Origin: Polyangium jinanense
Lineage (GTDB): Bacteria; Myxococcota; Polyangia; Polyangiales; Polyangiaceae
Length of the DNA: 64,000 nucleotides
Direction of reading: 5' to 3'
Assembly (NCBI RefSeq): GCF_028435365.1
Contig: NZ_JAGTJJ010000002.1
Coordinates: forward strand, 1 to 64,000
Below, in pieces: positions 19,544 to 31,357 of this stretch. The notes beneath the pieces are model-generated. The model did no database searches. It saw only the letters and a list, made by a program, of their open reading frames with translations, and was not told where the DNA came from. How positions within the stretch are numbered: the first letter of the stretch is position 1; each line of letters starts with the position of its first letter. A program made the position numbers and the translations under genes.

Positions 19544-21925
19544 TCAGTTCGGTCCGCCCTCACAAACGCCGCTACCCTGGGCGACGTTGTTGTCGGTCCG
19601 GCATTCGTGCCACGCGTGCGGCGGCGATTGATCATCGACGATCACGAAGATCTTTTTCGACCCATCGAGCACGCCGGCCGGCGGCATCGGGAGGGGGAGC
19701 GTCACGTCCTCGGCTTCGGCCGGATAAAGCACCTTCGTGGTCATGACGGGGCTGCCGGGCAGCGGCACGCCGCCGTTTGCCGGGTCGTCCAGGTAAAACC
19801 CGATGTTCACGCCCGCCGGTACGCTCGCCTCGCCGATGTTGCGCACGCGCGCGATGAGCCCGTACGTCGGGCCTCCGCAGATCGGGAACACCGTGGCGAC
19901 GAGGTCCGGCGCGGAGAACTCGCCCGAGGGCTGCACGTTTTGCCGGAAGTTGTTGAGCTTCGGCTGCTTGTAGTTCGGCTGCTCCACCGTGGGGATCGTC
20001 CCGTCCTCCTCCACGTTCGTCACGTGATACCCATGCTGATTCCACACCCGGCGCGTGCGGACCCAGTTTCCGTTTTTATCGCCGAAGATCCGCACGCCCG
20101 CCGTCTTCGAGCCGTCCGCGCAGGTAAAACTCGAATACGAGTTCGACACGACCACGATGTCGGCCTGCCCGTCGTTGTCGACGTCGGCGACCAGCGGATA
20201 CTCGTAGAGCGTGCCGTTCGTATTGCACGTCTCGTAAAGCACCGTTCCGTCGGTCCCGGCATAGACGTGGATCATCTTCTCGTCGGCGTAGACGACCTCG
20301 GCCTTGCCGTCGCCCTCGAAATCGAAGACCGAGCTGCCCGTCGAGGCGGACGAGCAATCCTGGGTTTGCCGGATCCAGAGCAGCGTCTCGGCGTTCGGGA
20401 TCGCGGGGGCCATGAGCTTCTTGCCGTCGAAGACCGCGTATCCAACGCCGCCGGCCATGGCCACGTCGGGCGTACCGTCGCCATTGAAGTCCGCCACCGT
20501 GGGCGGGCCGCCGCCTTGCGTGTAGCCCGTGCTGTTCGTGGGGCAGAGCGCCGGATTGAGGGTGCCGTTGATGTCGATGCCCGTGCGCACGACCTTGAAG
20601 CCGCCGGGCTCGTTCGGGTCCACGCGCCAGATCCGGAGCTCGTGGTTCGAATTGTAGATCCCGATGACCTCGGGAATGCCGTCCTTGTCGAGGTCGCCGA
20701 CGGCGGGGAAACTCGCAACGAGGCTGGAGTCGACGAGGAGCGTGCCGTCAGCCTTGTAAATGCGCCTGCCCGTGACGATGTCGAGCTTGCCGTCGGCGTC
20801 CATGTCGGAGACCACGACGTTCGAGGTGTTCGCCGGGTCGAACGTCGCGACGGTCGCGCCCGTCTTTCCGTCGAGGATCTGCGATTCCACCACGACCTCG
20901 ACGTCGCCGTCCTGATCGAGGTCCGCGAGCGAGGACATGAAACACGTGCCGGGCCCGCTGAGCCAGAGCTCCGCGCCCGTCGCCGTATAAGCGCGCGCAC
21001 GGCCGTCGATCGTGCAGACCACGATCTCATTGCCCGGCACGCCGTCGATGTTGCCCGCGGCGATCGAGCGGCCCGGGTGGTTCTGGCTCGTTGCGCCCGC
21101 GTTCGCGGTCCACTTCTCGACGATCTGGCCATTGACGATCGAAATGGCGTGGAGCGTGCCATTTTCGTTGTACTTGTTCGTCTGGAACGTGAGGAAGACG
21201 ATTTCCGGGATGTCGCGCTCGTCGACGACACCGTCGCAGGTGTCGTCGTCGAGCTGGATCACGACGGGCGCCATCATCACGCTGTCCTGCGTGTTCGCCG
21301 CGGCCGGGTTTCCCCAGGCGTACTTGAGCACGGGCTCGAACTGGCCGACGGGCGGCTTGTACTCGCATTTCGCGAGGCAGGTGATCGGGTCGTTCGGGCC
21401 GGGCTCCATGCCGGGCGCGCATTCGGGCGGCTGCGGCAAGCATTTGCCCGTCGCCGGCGTCACGCCGCCCTGGCACGATCCGCCCGCGCCGCCGTCGGGC
21501 ATGCCGCCCGGCTCGCCGAGCGCATATTCGCAGTAGGAGCCCGCGGGGCATTCCGTGGCGTCGATGCACGTCGTGCCGGGGACCACGCATTGCTGGAACG
21601 AGCAGACCTCCGCGTCGCCGCAGCAAGCCGTCCCACAGGCCTTGTCCTGCGTGCAGCACACGCCGCCCGACGTGCAGACGCCGCCGTCGCCGCAGGCCTC
21701 GCCGGGCGTGCAGCCGTTGGTTCCGCTGTCGCCGAAGAGGTCGCCGCCCTGACCACCCTGGCCGCCGCCGCCCTGACCGCCCTGGCCGCCGCTGCCGCCC
21801 GAGGAGGTGCCTGCGGAGGCGCCGCTGCCCGTCACGTTACCGTCACCGCACGAGGCGAGCGCGGCCGCGAGGGACGGGACCACGAGCGCCGTGAAAGCGA
21901 GAAAAGAGAGCCGATGTTTGCGCAT
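19544..21925 (-). CDS. FG-GAP/VCBS-repeat lipoprotein with Gly-rich linker and CARDB-like end
   Basis: The 793-residue protein has a lipobox (ALASC, Cys26), then a Gly-Gly-Gln/Ser linker (about 34-60) and a Cys-rich segment with ten or more cysteines (about 66-140). The middle carries integrin-alpha-type FG-GAP repeats with Ca-binding loops such as DLDQDGDVEV, DMDADGKLDIV, DLDKDGIPEV, DFNGDGTPDVA and DVDNDGQADIV, expected to form a beta-propeller. The end (APDLVATVFPICGG, ending in HECRTDNN) resembles a CARDB-type adhesion domain. It is probably anchored on the cell surface. It is divergent from clpB and stands alone otherwise. Confidence 0.85.
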   Translation of the reverse strand: MRKHRLSFLAFTALVVPSLAAALASCGDGNVTGSGASAGTSSGGSGGQGGQGGGGQGGQGGDLFGDSGTNGCTPGEACGDGGVCTSGGVCCTQDKACGTACCGDAEVCSFQQCVVPGTTCIDATECPAGSYCEYALGEPGGMPDGGAGGSCQGGVTPATGKCLPQPPECAPGMEPGPNDPITCLAKCEYKPPVGQFEPVLKYAWGNPAAANTQDSVMMAPVVIQLDDDTCDGVVDERDIPEIVFLTFQTNKYNENGTLHAISIVNGQIVEKWTANAGATSQNHPGRSIAAGNIDGVPGNEIVVCTIDGRARAYTATGAELWLSGPGTCFMSSLADLDQDGDVEVVVESQILDGKTGATVATFDPANTSNVVVSDMDADGKLDIVTGRRIYKADGTLLVDSSLVASFPAVGDLDKDGIPEVIGIYNSNHELRIWRVDPNEPGGFKVVRTGIDINGTLNPALCPTNSTGYTQGGGPPTVADFNGDGTPDVAMAGGVGYAVFDGKKLMAPAIPNAETLLWIRQTQDCSSASTGSSVFDFEGDGKAEVVYADEKMIHVYAGTDGTVLYETCNTNGTLYEYPLVADVDNDGQADIVVVSNSYSSFTCADGSKTAGVRIFGDKNGNWVRTRRVWNQHGYHVTNVEEDGTIPTVEQPNYKQPKLNNFRQNVQPSGEFSAPDLVATVFPICGGPTYGLIARVRNIGEASVPAGVNIGFYLDDPANGGVPLPGSPVMTTKVLYPAEAEDVTLPLPMPPAGVLDGSKKIFVIVDDQSPPHAWHECRTDNNVAQGSGVCEGGPN

Positions 21926-22062
21926 GAAGGCGCATCTTCGCCGAGGGCGCCCGTCCGTGTCGATCGCGAAGAACCCGAAAAGGACTCCCGAGCGTGTGAC
22001 CTCTTCGCTTCCTTGGCAAGGGCCTTGCTTGCGTGAGATCCGGCCTTAGTTTCGGTCGTGCC

Positions 22063-26008
<3,946 letters not shown>

Positions 26009-26102
26009 CCTCACCCCCATCCCCTCTCCACTCCGTGGAGAGGGGGGAAGACGCGCGTTTCTCCTCCCCTCTCCACTCCGTGGAGAGGGGTTGGGGGTGA
26101 GG
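26009..26102. repeat. Nested inverted-repeat element after serS
   Basis: Outer perfect 11-bp arms CCTCACCCCCA (26009-26019) and TGGGGGTGAGG (26092-26102) flank two identical 25-bp hairpins (26021-26045 and 26066-26090), each with a 10-bp stem CCCCTCTCCA/TGGAGAGGGG and loop CTCCG. The first arm overlaps the serS stop. It probably acts as a terminator and looks like a paired REP-type repeat. A related single hairpin precedes recF. Confidence 0.85.
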
Positions 26103-26227
26103 CCTGCGAAAACTTGGCCGACCTCACGAGAACCCTGTAGGAGCGCCCTAGTCACGTCGAGCGTCCGCCCGTCGCCCCATATCGCGGGGCCTGCGGACGC
26201 CCGGTGTTTGTCGGGAAGGGGCGTCTC

Positions 26228-27184
26228 ATGCAGGCGTCGTGTGCGTCGTCGTCCATCAAAAGCAGGGACCCGGAAGACACGATCCCGAGCGTCTTTCAGC
26301 CGCGCTCGTCCATGCTCCCGCCCCCCGCGGAGAACCAGGCCGAGACGCAGCCGGCGCCGCTCGTGCGCGAGAGCCATCCGACGATCCCCTACGAGCGCGC
26401 GAACCCCAAATCCTGGTTCGCCGCCCAGAAGAGGCGCAGGCTCGCGCGGCTCCACCTCGACGAGGAGAGCACCGAGAGCGGCCGCCCCATGCCCGAGTGG
26501 TGCGTGGAGCACGGCCCGGGTCTGCGGGCCATGACCACGTTCGAGCTCTGGATGGCCCTCGCCAGGGGTGAGATCGGGGCCGAGACGACGGTCTGGCGCG
26601 ACGGGATGGAGGGGTGGAGGCGCATCGAGCACATCCCCGAGCTCGCCTATGCGCTCGCCGATTCGGTCTCGTTCGACCCGCCGCTCGTGACGCCCGCGCC
26701 CTTGCCGGACGTCGCGCTCACGCCGCCGCGTGGCGAATCGAGGACGCCTCTCACCTTCAGCGGTGCCGTCGCGCAGACGGGCGACCCTCCGCACGTACGG
26801 TCTCTCGAGGGAGACGAGACCCGCTCGGAGCCGATTTCGCTCCCTGTTCGGGCGTGGCCCTTCGGTCGCAAAGGTGGGTCACGACGGTCTCTGGCAGGGC
26901 AAGGAGGGTTCTCCTTCTTACTCGGGTGTGTCGTGGCGGTGACGGCCGTTGGCCTCGCGCTCGTGCATCGAGGGATCGCGCCTGCGGTTCTGTCTGGGCA
27001 AGCCGGGGGTCCGGACCGTCCCGCGCTCGTGTCCGGAGCCTCCGAGCTCGTGTCGAAAGTGGGGCACAGGACGGTCGAGACCTTCCGGCAGACAGAGGCG
27101 GCTCCCATGGCGCCCCCTCCGCCCTCGGCGCGCCACCATACCGACCCGGGTCAGAGACGGTCGCGACGGGGCGTTCGGCGGTAG
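26228..27184 (+). CDS. GYF_2-domain membrane protein
   Basis: The 318-residue protein starts at ATG 26228, with GGAAGGGG about 6 nt upstream. Residues about 85-150 form a GYF_2 (DUF4339) domain: the WCVEHGPGLRAMTTFELWM and ETTVWRDGMEGWRRI segments carry the Trp and G-P/M-W pattern of that fold, which usually binds a partner on the cytosolic face. A hydrophobic segment (FSFLLGCVVAVTAVGLALV) near residue 230 predicts one membrane crossing, followed by a Pro/Ser/Arg-rich tail. In myxobacteria such domains often link to signalling and secretion components. No operon partner is evident. Function unknown. Confidence 0.7.
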   Translation: MQASCASSSIKSRDPEDTIPSVFQPRSSMLPPPAENQAETQPAPLVRESHPTIPYERANPKSWFAAQKRRRLARLHLDEESTESGRPMPEWCVEHGPGLRAMTTFELWMALARGEIGAETTVWRDGMEGWRRIEHIPELAYALADSVSFDPPLVTPAPLPDVALTPPRGESRTPLTFSGAVAQTGDPPHVRSLEGDETRSEPISLPVRAWPFGRKGGSRRSLAGQGGFSFLLGCVVAVTAVGLALVHRGIAPAVLSGQAGGPDRPALVSGASELVSKVGHRTVETFRQTEAAPMAPPPPSARHHTDPGQRRSRRGVRR

Positions 27185-27217
27185 CGACCGTCCCCGAAGA
27201 CGAGCGCGACCCTCCTG

Positions 27218-27295
27218 CGCTGGGGGTCGACCGCCGGCGAGGTTGGTCACGGCTCTGTTTCGCTGGGGGTCGACCGTCGCCGAAGTCGGTCGGCC
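27218..27295. repeat. Imperfect 43-bp-offset direct repeat
   Basis: The 16-bp segment CGCTGGGGGTCGACCG occurs at 27218-27233 and again at 27261-27276, and similarity extends about 18 bp further (GGCGAGGTTGGTC against GCCGAAGTCGGTC). It lies in the 214-bp gap between the GYF_2 gene and the tRNA, where nothing else is recognised. Confidence 0.55.
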
Positions 27296-27398
27296 TCCTC
27301 CCGCGGCCGGCAGCGACCGTCTCCTCGGCACGTGCCAAGCGGGGAGAGTCGCGCTATCGTCCCGGCCCTCTCGAGCTCCGGGCATGCCCGGGGCTCAC

Positions 27399-27472
27399 TC
27401 CGGCGTCGTCTAAGGGCAGGACGGGGGACTTTGAATCCCCTAATCATGGTTCGAATCCATGCGCCGGAACCA
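27399..27472 (+). tRNA. tRNA-Gln (anticodon UUG)
   Basis: The 7-bp acceptor stem pairs TCCGGCG (27399-27405) with CGCCGGA (27462-27468). The anticodon stem GGGGA/TCCCC encloses CTTTGAA with anticodon TTG, the T-arm is ATGG-TTCGAAT-CCAT, and the CCA end is encoded (27470-27472). UUG anticodon reads CAA (and CAG). It lies 53 bp before the sigma-factor gene and may be co-transcribed with it. Confidence 0.95.
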
Positions 27473-27524
27473 CTAGCGTCCCCCGACCGAGGGCGTTTAC
27501 CGTAGCTGCGAGGAGCAGCCGGGC

Positions 27525-28151
27525 GTGACGAGCGACGACGAGACCGAGGAGGCCAGGTTCGTCGCGCGTCTCGTGGCGCGTGACGAGTCGGCCTTCAACG
27601 AACTCGTGGTCGCCTACGAGCGACGCGTGTTCGCGCTCGTGTTCCGGATGATCGGGCGACGCGACGAGGCCGAGGACCTCGCGCAAGAGGTGTTCGTCCA
27701 GGTCTTCAAGGCGATCGATCAGTTCCGCGGAGAGTCGAAGCTCTCCACGTGGATCTTCCGGATCGCCGTGAACCTCTGCAAGAACAAGGCGAAGTACCTG
27801 TCGCGGCGCAAGGTGGGCGAGCAGGAGGACGTCCACGAGATCGCCGATCGCGTGACGGGCGACGGCGGCAAGGGCGTCACGGTGAGCGGAGCGATCAACC
27901 GCCCGGACGAGATTCTGGAGGGCATGCAGCTCGAGCGCATCGTCAGGCGCGCGATCGAGCAAGTCGACGCGGACTTCCGCGAGGTCTTGATCCTGCGCGA
28001 CGTGGAGGACATGTCCTACGACGAGATCGCGGAGGTGACGGGCTTGCCGGAAGGCACGGTGAAGAGCCGCATTTTCCGCGCCCGCGCGCAGCTCCGGGCC
28101 CTGGTCGAGAAGGCGCTCGGCGACAAGCTGAGGAGCGAGAAGAAGGCATGA
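27525..28151 (+). CDS. ECF RNA polymerase sigma factor (RpoE-like)
   Basis: The 208-residue protein has sigma region 2 (FNELVVAYERRVFALVFRMI, DEAEDLAQEVFVQVFKAI, FRGESKLSTWIFRIAVNLC) and region 4 with a helix-turn-helix (MSYDEIAEVTGLPEGTVKSR). Region 3 is missing, as usual for ECF factors. The initiation codon is GTG (27525) with AGGAG at 27511-27515. The stop overlaps the following membrane-protein start by ATGA, the usual layout for an ECF factor and its anti-sigma factor. Likely responds to an envelope signal, but the target genes are unknown. Confidence 0.92.
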   Translation: MTSDDETEEARFVARLVARDESAFNELVVAYERRVFALVFRMIGRRDEAEDLAQEVFVQVFKAIDQFRGESKLSTWIFRIAVNLCKNKAKYLSRRKVGEQEDVHEIADRVTGDGGKGVTVSGAINRPDEILEGMQLERIVRRAIEQVDADFREVLILRDVEDMSYDEIAEVTGLPEGTVKSRIFRARAQLRALVEKALGDKLRSEKKA

Positions 28152-28624
28152 GCGGCGACGCGAAGCGAAAGCCAGAGGCGGGCGCGCCGGCCGACGATCA
28201 GGATCTGCTCGGCACGGAGGGCGACGTCACGGGCGAGGAGGCCGAGCGCCTCGCGGCCGAAGCAGAGCGCTGGCTCGACGCCGAAGAGAAGTCCGCGGCG
28301 AAGGACGAGACGTCGGGCGCAGACGAAACAGGCGCGGCGAAGACGCGTGACGAGGACGAGGACGAAGCGCCGCTTGACGAGGTCGAGGTGCGCGAGCTGC
28401 TCCGGCGCGCGCTGCGTCCACCGCCGGGCGCGGTGGCGCCGAGCCTGCTCGGAGGCGTGCAGAAGAAGCTGCGCACGCGCTCGCGAGGGAAGTTTTACGG
28501 CGACGGATGGAGCACGTCGCGCTCGCCGCGCTCGACGTACCTCGTGACCAGCGTGCTCATGCTGGTGCTCGTCGCGTTCGTGTTTTTGGTGCTCCTTCCG
28601 TGGGGCGGCGCCGCGCTCCCTTGA
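28148..28624 (+). CDS. Single-pass membrane protein, candidate anti-sigma factor
   Basis: The 158-residue protein is coupled to the sigma-factor gene by a 4-nt ATGA overlap. Residues 1-85 are acidic and Ala/Glu-rich (helical), 88-105 contain a basic Leu-rich segment (LLRRALRPP), and one membrane segment (YLVTSVLMLVLVAFVFLVLL) lies near the C-terminus. It has no Cys/His zinc-anti-sigma motif. Position suggests an anti-sigma or sigma-associated role, inferred from synteny alone. It converges with the histidine kinase gene, 10 bp apart. Confidence 0.7.
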   Translation: MSGDAKRKPEAGAPADDQDLLGTEGDVTGEEAERLAAEAERWLDAEEKSAAKDETSGADETGAAKTRDEDEDEAPLDEVEVRELLRRALRPPPGAVAPSLLGGVQKKLRTRSRGKFYGDGWSTSRSPRSTYLVTSVLMLVLVAFVFLVLLPWGGAALP

Positions 28625-28634
28625 GCGACGCGCC

Positions 28635-30197
28635 CTAGGCCACGAGCTCGTCGTCTTCGACGGCCTTCGCGCTCGGCTCCGACGCGCCCGCGGCGGGCAG
28701 GTGAATCAGAAACCGCGTGCCGCCGCCTTCACGGCCGAGGCAGCGGATCGTTCCGCCGTGCGCTTCCACGATGTCACGCGTGACCGCGAGGCCGAGGCCC
28801 GTGCCGCGTTGCTTCGTGGTGAAGAAGGGATCGAAGATCGACGCGCGTAGCTCCTCGGGCACGCCCGAGCCCGTGTCGTCGACCGCGAGATCGATGCCAT
28901 CGTCCTTGGCCTTGCGGATCGACACGACGAGCTCGCCGCCTTTCGCCATGGCCTCGCGCGCGTTGCGCACGAGGTTCAGGAGCGCCTGACGGAACTGCGA
29001 CTCGTCGAGGCGCGCGTCGGGCAGATCGTCGTCGGCATCCACGCGGCTCGCCACGCCGCCGCGGTCGAGCTCGGGTCGCACGAAGGCCACGAGCTCGCGC
29101 GCGAGGTCCTCGACGCGCTCGCGTTCGAGCCGCGGGCGAGGCCTGCGCGAGATGCTGAGGTACTGCTCGGCGATGCGCGAGAGCCGCTCCACCTCGGCCT
29201 TGATGGCGACGACGAGCTGCGAGGCCTCCTTGTTGTCCGACGACGCGACCTCCTCTTCGAGCAGCTCCAAATTGAGGCCGATCGACGACAGGGGATTGCG
29301 AATCTCGTGCGTGACGTGCGCGGCCATCTTGCCGATGGCGGCGAGGCGCTCGGCGTTGACGAGCTCGCTGCGGGCGCGCTGGATGGCGGCGACCATGCCC
29401 TCGAACGTGGTCGCGAGCTCGCCGATTTCGTCGTTCGTGGCCATGACCTCGCGCGGCGTGAGGTCGCCTTGGGCGACGGCCTTCGCGCGCTCGGTGACGG
29501 CCGTGAGCGGCGCGAGCACGCGGCGCGCGTAGATGGAGATCACCACGCCGACGAGCAGCGTGAGCACGAAGAGGCCGACGAGGAGCTGGATGGACCGGGC
29601 CTCGCGTCGTTTCGCCTCGGCCGTGAGGCTCTCCATCCGCTCCTCGACGCGCAGCTTGATGGCGCGGAGCCGCTGCGCGCCCTCGGCCTCGCGCTTGAGC
29701 AGCTCGTCCCGCGCCCGCTCCGCGGCTTCACGATCGCTCACCGCGAGCGCCTGGAAGAGCTGCCCGAACCGCTCGGGATCCGCGCCGAGCAGCCGCTCGA
29801 TCGCCGCGGCCTCGCGTACGATCTCGTCCTGGAACTTCGCGACGGAAGGATCTTCGTCGACGAGCCCTTTCTCCGCGGCTTCGCGCACGTGCGCGAACGT
29901 GAGAGGGCGCGTGCGGCGCGCGGTCTCGATCCACTCGCGCACGTCGCCGGGGTTTTTCGCGGCCGTGATGTGGTTGAGCTGCGCGTTGAACACGTTCTGC
30001 GCGGCCAGGGCCTCGCCCACGCGGAGCAGGAGCGGCGCGTATCCGCTGCGGAGGAGCTCCGCGCCTTGCGACGTGTCGCGCAGCGCGCGAAAGCTCCAGG
30101 TCACGGTGAGCGCGAAGGCCGCGAGCACGAGCACGTAACTCGCGAGCAGCCTGCTCGAGACGGTTCGCCTTCGGCGAGGAACCTTCGGGGTCGACAT
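28635..30197 (-). CDS. Membrane sensor histidine kinase
   Basis: The 520-residue protein starts at ATG 30197 (MSTPKVPRRRR). It has a first membrane helix (about 17-37), an extracytoplasmic helical domain of about 160 residues, a second helix (203-223), a HAMP linker, and a HisKA phosphoacceptor at His297 in HEIRNPL, followed by an ATPase domain with NLVRNAREAM (N box), DDTGSGVPEEL (G1) and GTGLGLAVTRDIV (G2). This ordering resembles ZraS/NtrB-type sensors. A glutamine-poor, Ala/Glu/Arg-rich periplasmic domain has no recognised ligand. The upstream Fe-S gene ends 11 bp before it on the same strand. No response regulator is in the immediate vicinity. Confidence 0.9.
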   Translation of the reverse strand: MSTPKVPRRRRTVSSRLLASYVLVLAAFALTVTWSFRALRDTSQGAELLRSGYAPLLLRVGEALAAQNVFNAQLNHITAAKNPGDVREWIETARRTRPLTFAHVREAAEKGLVDEDPSVAKFQDEIVREAAAIERLLGADPERFGQLFQALAVSDREAAERARDELLKREAEGAQRLRAIKLRVEERMESLTAEAKRREARSIQLLVGLFVLTLLVGVVISIYARRVLAPLTAVTERAKAVAQGDLTPREVMATNDEIGELATTFEGMVAAIQRARSELVNAERLAAIGKMAAHVTHEIRNPLSSIGLNLELLEEEVASSDNKEASQLVVAIKAEVERLSRIAEQYLSISRRPRPRLERERVEDLARELVAFVRPELDRGGVASRVDADDDLPDARLDESQFRQALLNLVRNAREAMAKGGELVVSIRKAKDDGIDLAVDDTGSGVPEELRASIFDPFFTTKQRGTGLGLAVTRDIVEAHGGTIRCLGREGGGTRFLIHLPAAGASEPSAKAVEDDELVA

Positions 30198-30208
30198 GCG
30201 TGCGGTCG

Positions 30209-31300
30209 TCAGGGAGCGAGCGCCCGCGCGAGCAGGCTGACGAGGTCCTCGGCAGCTTCGCCGCGGCTCCGGAAGCGCCGCAAGCTCGACCCGCACGCCG
30301 TCACGAGAAGGCCTCCACCCCGCGCCTTGTGCTCGGCGATGCGCGCGTCCGCGATGGCCTCGCTCGTGCGCGGACGCGTCACGGGCAAGAGCGCGCCTGC
30401 GCCGCTGCACTCGCTGTGCTCGCGGTCGCGCTGGAACGTCGCGGGCTCCTTGCCGGACATCTTCGCGAGCAGCGCGCGCGGCTCGTCGTACCGGCCGAGC
30501 CCGCGACCGAGCTGACACGGCGCGTGCCACCGCACGGTCGTGCCTGCGAGCTCGGGCAGCACGCGGAGGCGGTCCTGCGCGGCGTGCGCGAGGTCGAGGA
30601 GCAGCTCGGGCTCGCGGGGCATGGTGACGCCGACGCGCGCGTGCTCGACCATCGTGGCGCGCGCGCAGCCCGGGTCCACGACGAGCAGGCGCGGGACCTC
30701 GGCGACCTCGGCGGCGAGGCGCTCGGCGGCCACACGGAAGCCTTCCCGGTCACCCGCGTGGAGCGAGGGGAGGCCGCAGCAGCTTCGAATGGCGCGCACC
30801 GGGCCGCCGACGAGCTTCGCCGCGGCGGCGAGCGCGTCCTTCGCGACGGCCGGGTTTTTCCGAGCGTACGAGCATCCGACGAGCACGCCGGCCGCGACGT
30901 GCCTTGGCGTTTCGCCCTCGATCGCATCGAGCGCCGCGGCCGTCTCGCTGGCGCGCGCTTGCGTCCGCATCACCACGTCCATGGCGGCCTTCGGCGCGGC
31001 GCCGCGTGCGAAAAAGTCCGCGCGCGACTCGACGAGCACCGTCGCGGGCTCGTTCCTGTGGTCGCACTTCTCACGGCACGCGTGGCAGCCCGTGCAGGCC
31101 CATGCGGGCGCGGTGTGCTCGGCCTCGACGGGCACGTCGCCACGGCCCGCGAAGTACGTGAGGCTCATCTTGCCCCACGGCGTCACCGTCTCGCTCGCCT
31201 CCGCGTTCGAGACGGGGCACGCGGCGCGGCAGAGCTTCGGGCAGTACACGCACGTCTCGAGCGCGCGTTTGTGCGTGGCGACGATGGGCAGGCGGAGCAC
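30209..31300 (-). CDS. (Fe-S)-binding oxidoreductase with two 4Fe-4S and CCG motifs
   Basis: The 363-residue protein has two ferredoxin-type Cys clusters near the N-terminus: CVYCPKLCRAAC (Cys17, 20, 24, 28) and CTGCHACREKC (Cys69, 72, 75, 79). It continues with CCG-type regions, SCCGLPSLH and HSECSGAGALLP, as in GlpC, LutA and HdrD-like electron-transfer subunits of respiratory dehydrogenases. It starts at a GTG (31300) directly after CTCCGGAG; spacing is short, so the true start may differ. The downstream histidine kinase is close. The matching flavin dehydrogenase is not in the window. Confidence 0.8.
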   Translation of the reverse strand: MLRLPIVATHKRALETCVYCPKLCRAACPVSNAEASETVTPWGKMSLTYFAGRGDVPVEAEHTAPAWACTGCHACREKCDHRNEPATVLVESRADFFARGAAPKAAMDVVMRTQARASETAAALDAIEGETPRHVAAGVLVGCSYARKNPAVAKDALAAAAKLVGGPVRAIRSCCGLPSLHAGDREGFRVAAERLAAEVAEVPRLLVVDPGCARATMVEHARVGVTMPREPELLLDLAHAAQDRLRVLPELAGTTVRWHAPCQLGRGLGRYDEPRALLAKMSGKEPATFQRDREHSECSGAGALLPVTRPRTSEAIADARIAEHKARGGGLLVTACGSSLRRFRSRGEAAEDLVSLLARALAP

Positions 31301-31357
31301 CTCCGGAGTCTCTGCTCCCGAGGCGATGCGCGCAAGGGATCCGCGGATTCTACCGAG

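Noticed and set aside
22033..22062. Upstream start for clpB
   Set aside because: The extra 10 residues do not resemble ClpB N-termini, and the ATG at 22063 gives the usual start.
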